NCBI RefSeq assembly: GCF_042676085.1 | Contig: NZ_JBHTKH010000020.1 | Coordinates: forward strand, 5,528-69,527 | DNA from: Terrabacter terrigena | Lineage (GTDB): Bacteria; Actinomycetota; Actinomycetes; Actinomycetales; Dermatophilaceae | DNA length: 64,000 nt | Reading direction: 5' to 3' | Shown: positions 61,300 through 64,000 of the stretch, in pieces | Numbering within the stretch: position 1 is the first letter of the stretch | How the letters are laid out: every line of letters begins with the position of its first letter | Notes under the pieces: model-generated | The model's database searches: none | What the model was told of the DNA's origin: nothing | Seen by the model: the letters and a program-made list of their open reading frames with translations, nothing else | Position numbers and translations under genes: made by a program

Positions 61300-63741
61300 T
61301 CAGCCGCGTCCGCCTCCGCCGCCGCCCCCACGACCACCGCCGCGGCCGTTGCCGCCTCCGCCACCACCCGGGGCGGGTGGCTGGATGACCGGGGGTGGCG
61401 GCTGGTTGTTGCCGCCACCGTTGCCGCCGCCACCGCCGCCACCGCCACCGCCACGTGACGTGAAGAGCGTGATGAAGCTGCCGGCCGCGGCGCGCCCGTA
61501 GGGGGAGGTACCGGCGACGAGGCCGCGCGGGACGGACGAGCTCATCGTGCCGCCGACGCCGGCCGAGAAGCCCGCTCCCTGCAGACGTGCGATGGCGTCG
61601 GACACGGACAGGCCGGTGACGCCCGGCACGTCGACCTGGTCGCCCTGGACGAGCTTGGCCGAGGGCTCGCCGAACTTGATCTCGGGCTGGCCCTCGAGGG
61701 CGCCGTTCATGATGCCCTTCCAGATCGGGGCCGCGATCTTGGCGCCGTGCATGACGTCGACGTAGCGGTCACCGATGCGCAGGTTGGTCATGACGCGCTT
61801 GTTGCCGTCGTCGGGCGTGCCGACCCAGACGGCCGTCGCCAGCTGTGGGACGTAGCCGACGAACCACGACTCGTTGTTGCGGTTGGCCGTGCCGGTCTTG
61901 CCGGCGGACTGGCGCCCGTCGAGCTGGTTGCGGATGCCCGACCCGTGGGTCATGTTGTACTCGAGGAACTTGTCGGTGGCGCGCACGACGTCGGGCTCGA
62001 CGACCTGCGTGCACTTCGTGGGCGGCAGGGCGATGTTCTTGCCGCCCCTGGTGATCTTCGTGACTGCCACGACCGGGCACTTCTTGCCGTCGGCCGCCAG
62101 CACGCCGTAGGCCTGCGCTACACCCTGAGGCGAGACCTCGGACGCGCCGAGGATGTACTGCGGGGCGTACCTGCCGACGGGCTGGCCGTCGGCCTGGTGC
62201 AGGCCGAGGCGCAGCATCGTGTCGCGCACCTTGCAGCCGCCGAGCTGTTCGGCGAGCGCGATGAACGCGGTGTTGGTGGACTTGGCCGTCGCCTCCATGA
62301 GCGAGATGCGGCCGCCCTTGAACGGGCTGTCGTTGAACACCTTCCAGGGGCTGCCCGGACCGCAGTTGGCGATGCCGCCCGGCCACTCCTTCGGGGTGTA
62401 GGTGGCCTGCGAGCTGCCGCCGGCGGCCTTGGCGTTGACACTCGACCCGGTGTTCAGGCCGGACTCCATGGCCGTCACCAGCGCGAACGCCTTGGCCGTC
62501 GAACCGAACTGGAAGCCACCGGAGCCGCCGTACTTCTTGTCGAGGGCCCAGTTGATGCCGGTCTTGCCGAGACTCTGCCTGCCGACGGTGTACGTGGTGT
62601 TCTGGGCGAAGGCCTTGACCTCGCCGGTGCGCGGGTCGGTGACGTATGCCGCCGCACCGACAGCGGACTTGTCGCCGATGGGGACGTTCTTGGTGACCTC
62701 GCGCTGCGCGATGCGCTGGATGCGCGGGTCGAGCGTCGTCGTGATGGTGACGCCGCCGCGGTAGAGGGTGCGCTTGCGCTCCTCGAGCGTCTTGCCGAGC
62801 TGGGGCATGGCGAGCACGTAGTTGATGATGAAGTCGCACCAGTAGGGGTACTCCGACGCCAGGCACGTGCTCTTCGGGTTGGTGACCTTCATGTCCTGCT
62901 TGAGCGTGCGCTTCTTCGCGGCCGTCCACTGCTTCGTGGTGATGCGGCCGAGCGCGTGCATGCGGTCGAGCACGACGTTGCGGCGGGCGATGGCCTTCTT
63001 CGGGAAGTTCACCGGGTCGGTGGTGCCCGGGTTCTGCGTCAGGCCGGCGAGCAGGGCCGCCTGCGAGAGGCTCAGCTTGCTGGCCGAGACGCTGAAGTAG
63101 TGCTGGGCCGCCGCCTCGACGCCGTAGGCCCGGTCGCCGTAGTAGACGAGGTTGAGGTAGCCCTCGAGGATCTGGTCCTTCGTCAGCTTCTTCTCCAGCG
63201 TGATGGCGTACTTCAGCTCCTTGAGCTTGCGCATGTAGTCCTTCTTGACGGCGGCCTGGGCTGCCGCCTCATTGCCTGCGCTGAGGGCGGAGTACTGGAG
63301 CGAGATCTTCACGTACTGCTGGGTGAGTGACGAGGCGCCGACCGACGAGCCGCTGCGCAGGTTGGAGATGACCGCGCGCATGGTGCCCTGGATGTCGATG
63401 CCGCCGTGCTCGTAGAAGCGGTGGTCCTCGATCGCGATCTGGGCCTCACGCATGATCGGGGCGATCGACTTGAGCGGCACGATCGTGCGGTTCTGCTCCT
63501 GCGGCGTCGCGATGACCGTGCCGTCGGCCGCGAGGATCCGCGAGGTCTGCGCGAGCGGGTCGGTCGTGAACTCGCTGGGCAGCTCGTTGAAGACGTCGAC
63601 GCCGCTGCGGGCGAGGGCGCCGGTGGCGCCGACAGCGGGCATCACCAGGCCGGCGGCAAGCAGTCCGAGCACCAGTGCGGACGCGAGGAACGCGCCGAGC
63701 AGGCTGATGACGCCGCCGATCGAGGTAGTGCGTGAGGACAT
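61300..63741 (-). CDS. Class A penicillin-binding protein with PASTA domain and Gly-rich tail
   Basis: 813 residues. A short cytoplasmic part and membrane helix (about 10-38) lead to the glycosyltransferase domain with catalytic Glu in EDHRFYEHGG at 105-114. The transpeptidase has the SxxK motif in FGSTAKAF, SxN in STNTAF and KTG in SAGKTGTAN. A PASTA domain (DVPGVTGLSVSDAIARLQGA) lies near 705, followed by about 48 residues of mostly Gly with Pro/Asn. It polymerises and cross-links peptidoglycan. TACCCT (63754-63749) lies seven bases before the ATG, leaderless-type. Confidence 0.95.
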   Translation of the reverse strand: MSSRTTSIGGVISLLGAFLASALVLGLLAAGLVMPAVGATGALARSGVDVFNELPSEFTTDPLAQTSRILAADGTVIATPQEQNRTIVPLKSIAPIMREAQIAIEDHRFYEHGGIDIQGTMRAVISNLRSGSSVGASSLTQQYVKISLQYSALSAGNEAAAQAAVKKDYMRKLKELKYAITLEKKLTKDQILEGYLNLVYYGDRAYGVEAAAQHYFSVSASKLSLSQAALLAGLTQNPGTTDPVNFPKKAIARRNVVLDRMHALGRITTKQWTAAKKRTLKQDMKVTNPKSTCLASEYPYWCDFIINYVLAMPQLGKTLEERKRTLYRGGVTITTTLDPRIQRIAQREVTKNVPIGDKSAVGAAAYVTDPRTGEVKAFAQNTTYTVGRQSLGKTGINWALDKKYGGSGGFQFGSTAKAFALVTAMESGLNTGSSVNAKAAGGSSQATYTPKEWPGGIANCGPGSPWKVFNDSPFKGGRISLMEATAKSTNTAFIALAEQLGGCKVRDTMLRLGLHQADGQPVGRYAPQYILGASEVSPQGVAQAYGVLAADGKKCPVVAVTKITRGGKNIALPPTKCTQVVEPDVVRATDKFLEYNMTHGSGIRNQLDGRQSAGKTGTANRNNESWFVGYVPQLATAVWVGTPDDGNKRVMTNLRIGDRYVDVMHGAKIAAPIWKGIMNGALEGQPEIKFGEPSAKLVQGDQVDVPGVTGLSVSDAIARLQGAGFSAGVGGTMSSSVPRGLVAGTSPYGRAAAGSFITLFTSRGGGGGGGGGGNGGGNNQPPPPVIQPPAPGGGGGGNGRGGGRGGGGGGGRG

Positions 63742-64000
63742 GCCGCCAAGGGTAACTGCTCACCCTATGGCCACCGGCTCTACGCACGCCCGGCGGCACG
63801 CAGATGTCTCAAACGGACGATTCGCGACTCTGGATGACCATGAGGACGCGGCGACGGTGACTAGTCACCCGGTCTTCGAAATGGTCCATAGAGGCTATGT
63901 CCGACCGGGCTCACCGCTCGTAATGTCTCGTTTGGGCCTTAGGGGGGTCCGCTTGACCGGGACCGGTGGGACGGTCCGGGTCTGCTCGGTGTCATGGGAG
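63742..64000. other. Intergenic region at the right edge
   Basis: 259 bases with the divergent PBP promoter. GGTGACTAGTCACC at 63856-63869 is a perfect 14-base palindrome. TTGACC near 63953 could be a -35 box for a gene beyond the window, perhaps a WhiB regulator as is common next to this PBP, but that gene is not visible. No gene is supported here. Confidence 0.5.

Overview
The window reads as ordinary chromosomal DNA of a very GC-rich (about 70%) actinobacterium. The best guess is a member of the Micrococcales, probably the Intrasporangiaceae (Janibacter/Terrabacter/Phycicoccus-like). Support comes from near-saturated G/C at third codon positions, a GTP-type PEP carboxykinase, an ergothioneine pair (egtB-egtD), a lysC gene with an internal start for a beta subunit, a bifunctional PBP with a PASTA domain, and many genes that start directly after a TANNNT box with no leader. 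The family-level assignment is inference. Nothing looks like a prophage, integrated element or CRISPR array; the mobile-DNA signal is essentially nil.

Layout. 1-1.3 kb: start of pckG (cut by the left edge), a long upstream region with a CRP-like site, and tRNA-Arg(ACG). 1.4-9 kb: a MarR regulator with tandem operator repeats, a mycothiol-dependent-type DinB protein, an acyl-CoA synthetase, a long acidic membrane protein, argS and a flavodoxin-fold reductase. 9-17.3 kb: a polyol uptake and catabolism operon on the minus strand (binding protein, two permeases, SDR, mannitol/arabitol dehydrogenase, xylulokinase) with a divergent AraC regulator. 17.4-20.6 kb: pntA-pntB followed by a cluster of repeated hairpins. 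20.7-33.6 kb: small regulators, an amino-acid permease, a PH-domain membrane protein with a 56-residue partner, an Rsm22 protein, upp/tadA back to back, tRNA-Ser(CGA), a HerA-like ATPase, a LytR_C protein, a secreted phosphoesterase, ornithine carbamoyltransferase, a metallo-beta-lactamase-fold hydrolase and tRNA-Ser(GGA). 33.7-43.9 kb: an MFS exporter, the SRP RNA, a LacI/MFS divergent pair, an Eis-like acetyltransferase, an ABC exporter, a DUF3817 protein and egtB-egtD. 44-56.5 kb: dnaX with very long linkers, a methyltransferase, plsC-type acyltransferase, a nickel/cobalt transporter under a perfect palindrome, recR, a membrane protein, a DUF5063 protein, lysC and a type IB topoisomerase. 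56.6-64 kb: an EmrB-type exporter, a YbdK-type carboxylate-amine ligase, tRNA-Pro(CGG), a phosphoesterase, a YqeY protein and a class A PBP.

How genes work together. The polyol operon should import a sugar alcohol, oxidise it to a ketose and phosphorylate xylulose to xylulose 5-phosphate. It has no ATPase of its own. PntAB balances NADH and NADPH. EgtB and EgtD make the core of ergothioneine; the YbdK-type ligase 15 kb away could supply gamma-glutamylcysteine. dnaX and recR are the DNA replication and repair core. 

The strongest unexplained signal is at DNA level: the octamer GTATGCCG occurs about 35 times on the two strands (roughly 2-3 expected), in several reading frames and also between genes. 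Other points worth a look are about 17 leaderless-type starts, a three-hairpin 69-bp repeat after pntB, a Cys-rich tail on an XRE regulator, an Rsm22 protein with four likely Fe-S cysteines, and a perfect palindrome on the nickel/cobalt transporter promoter.
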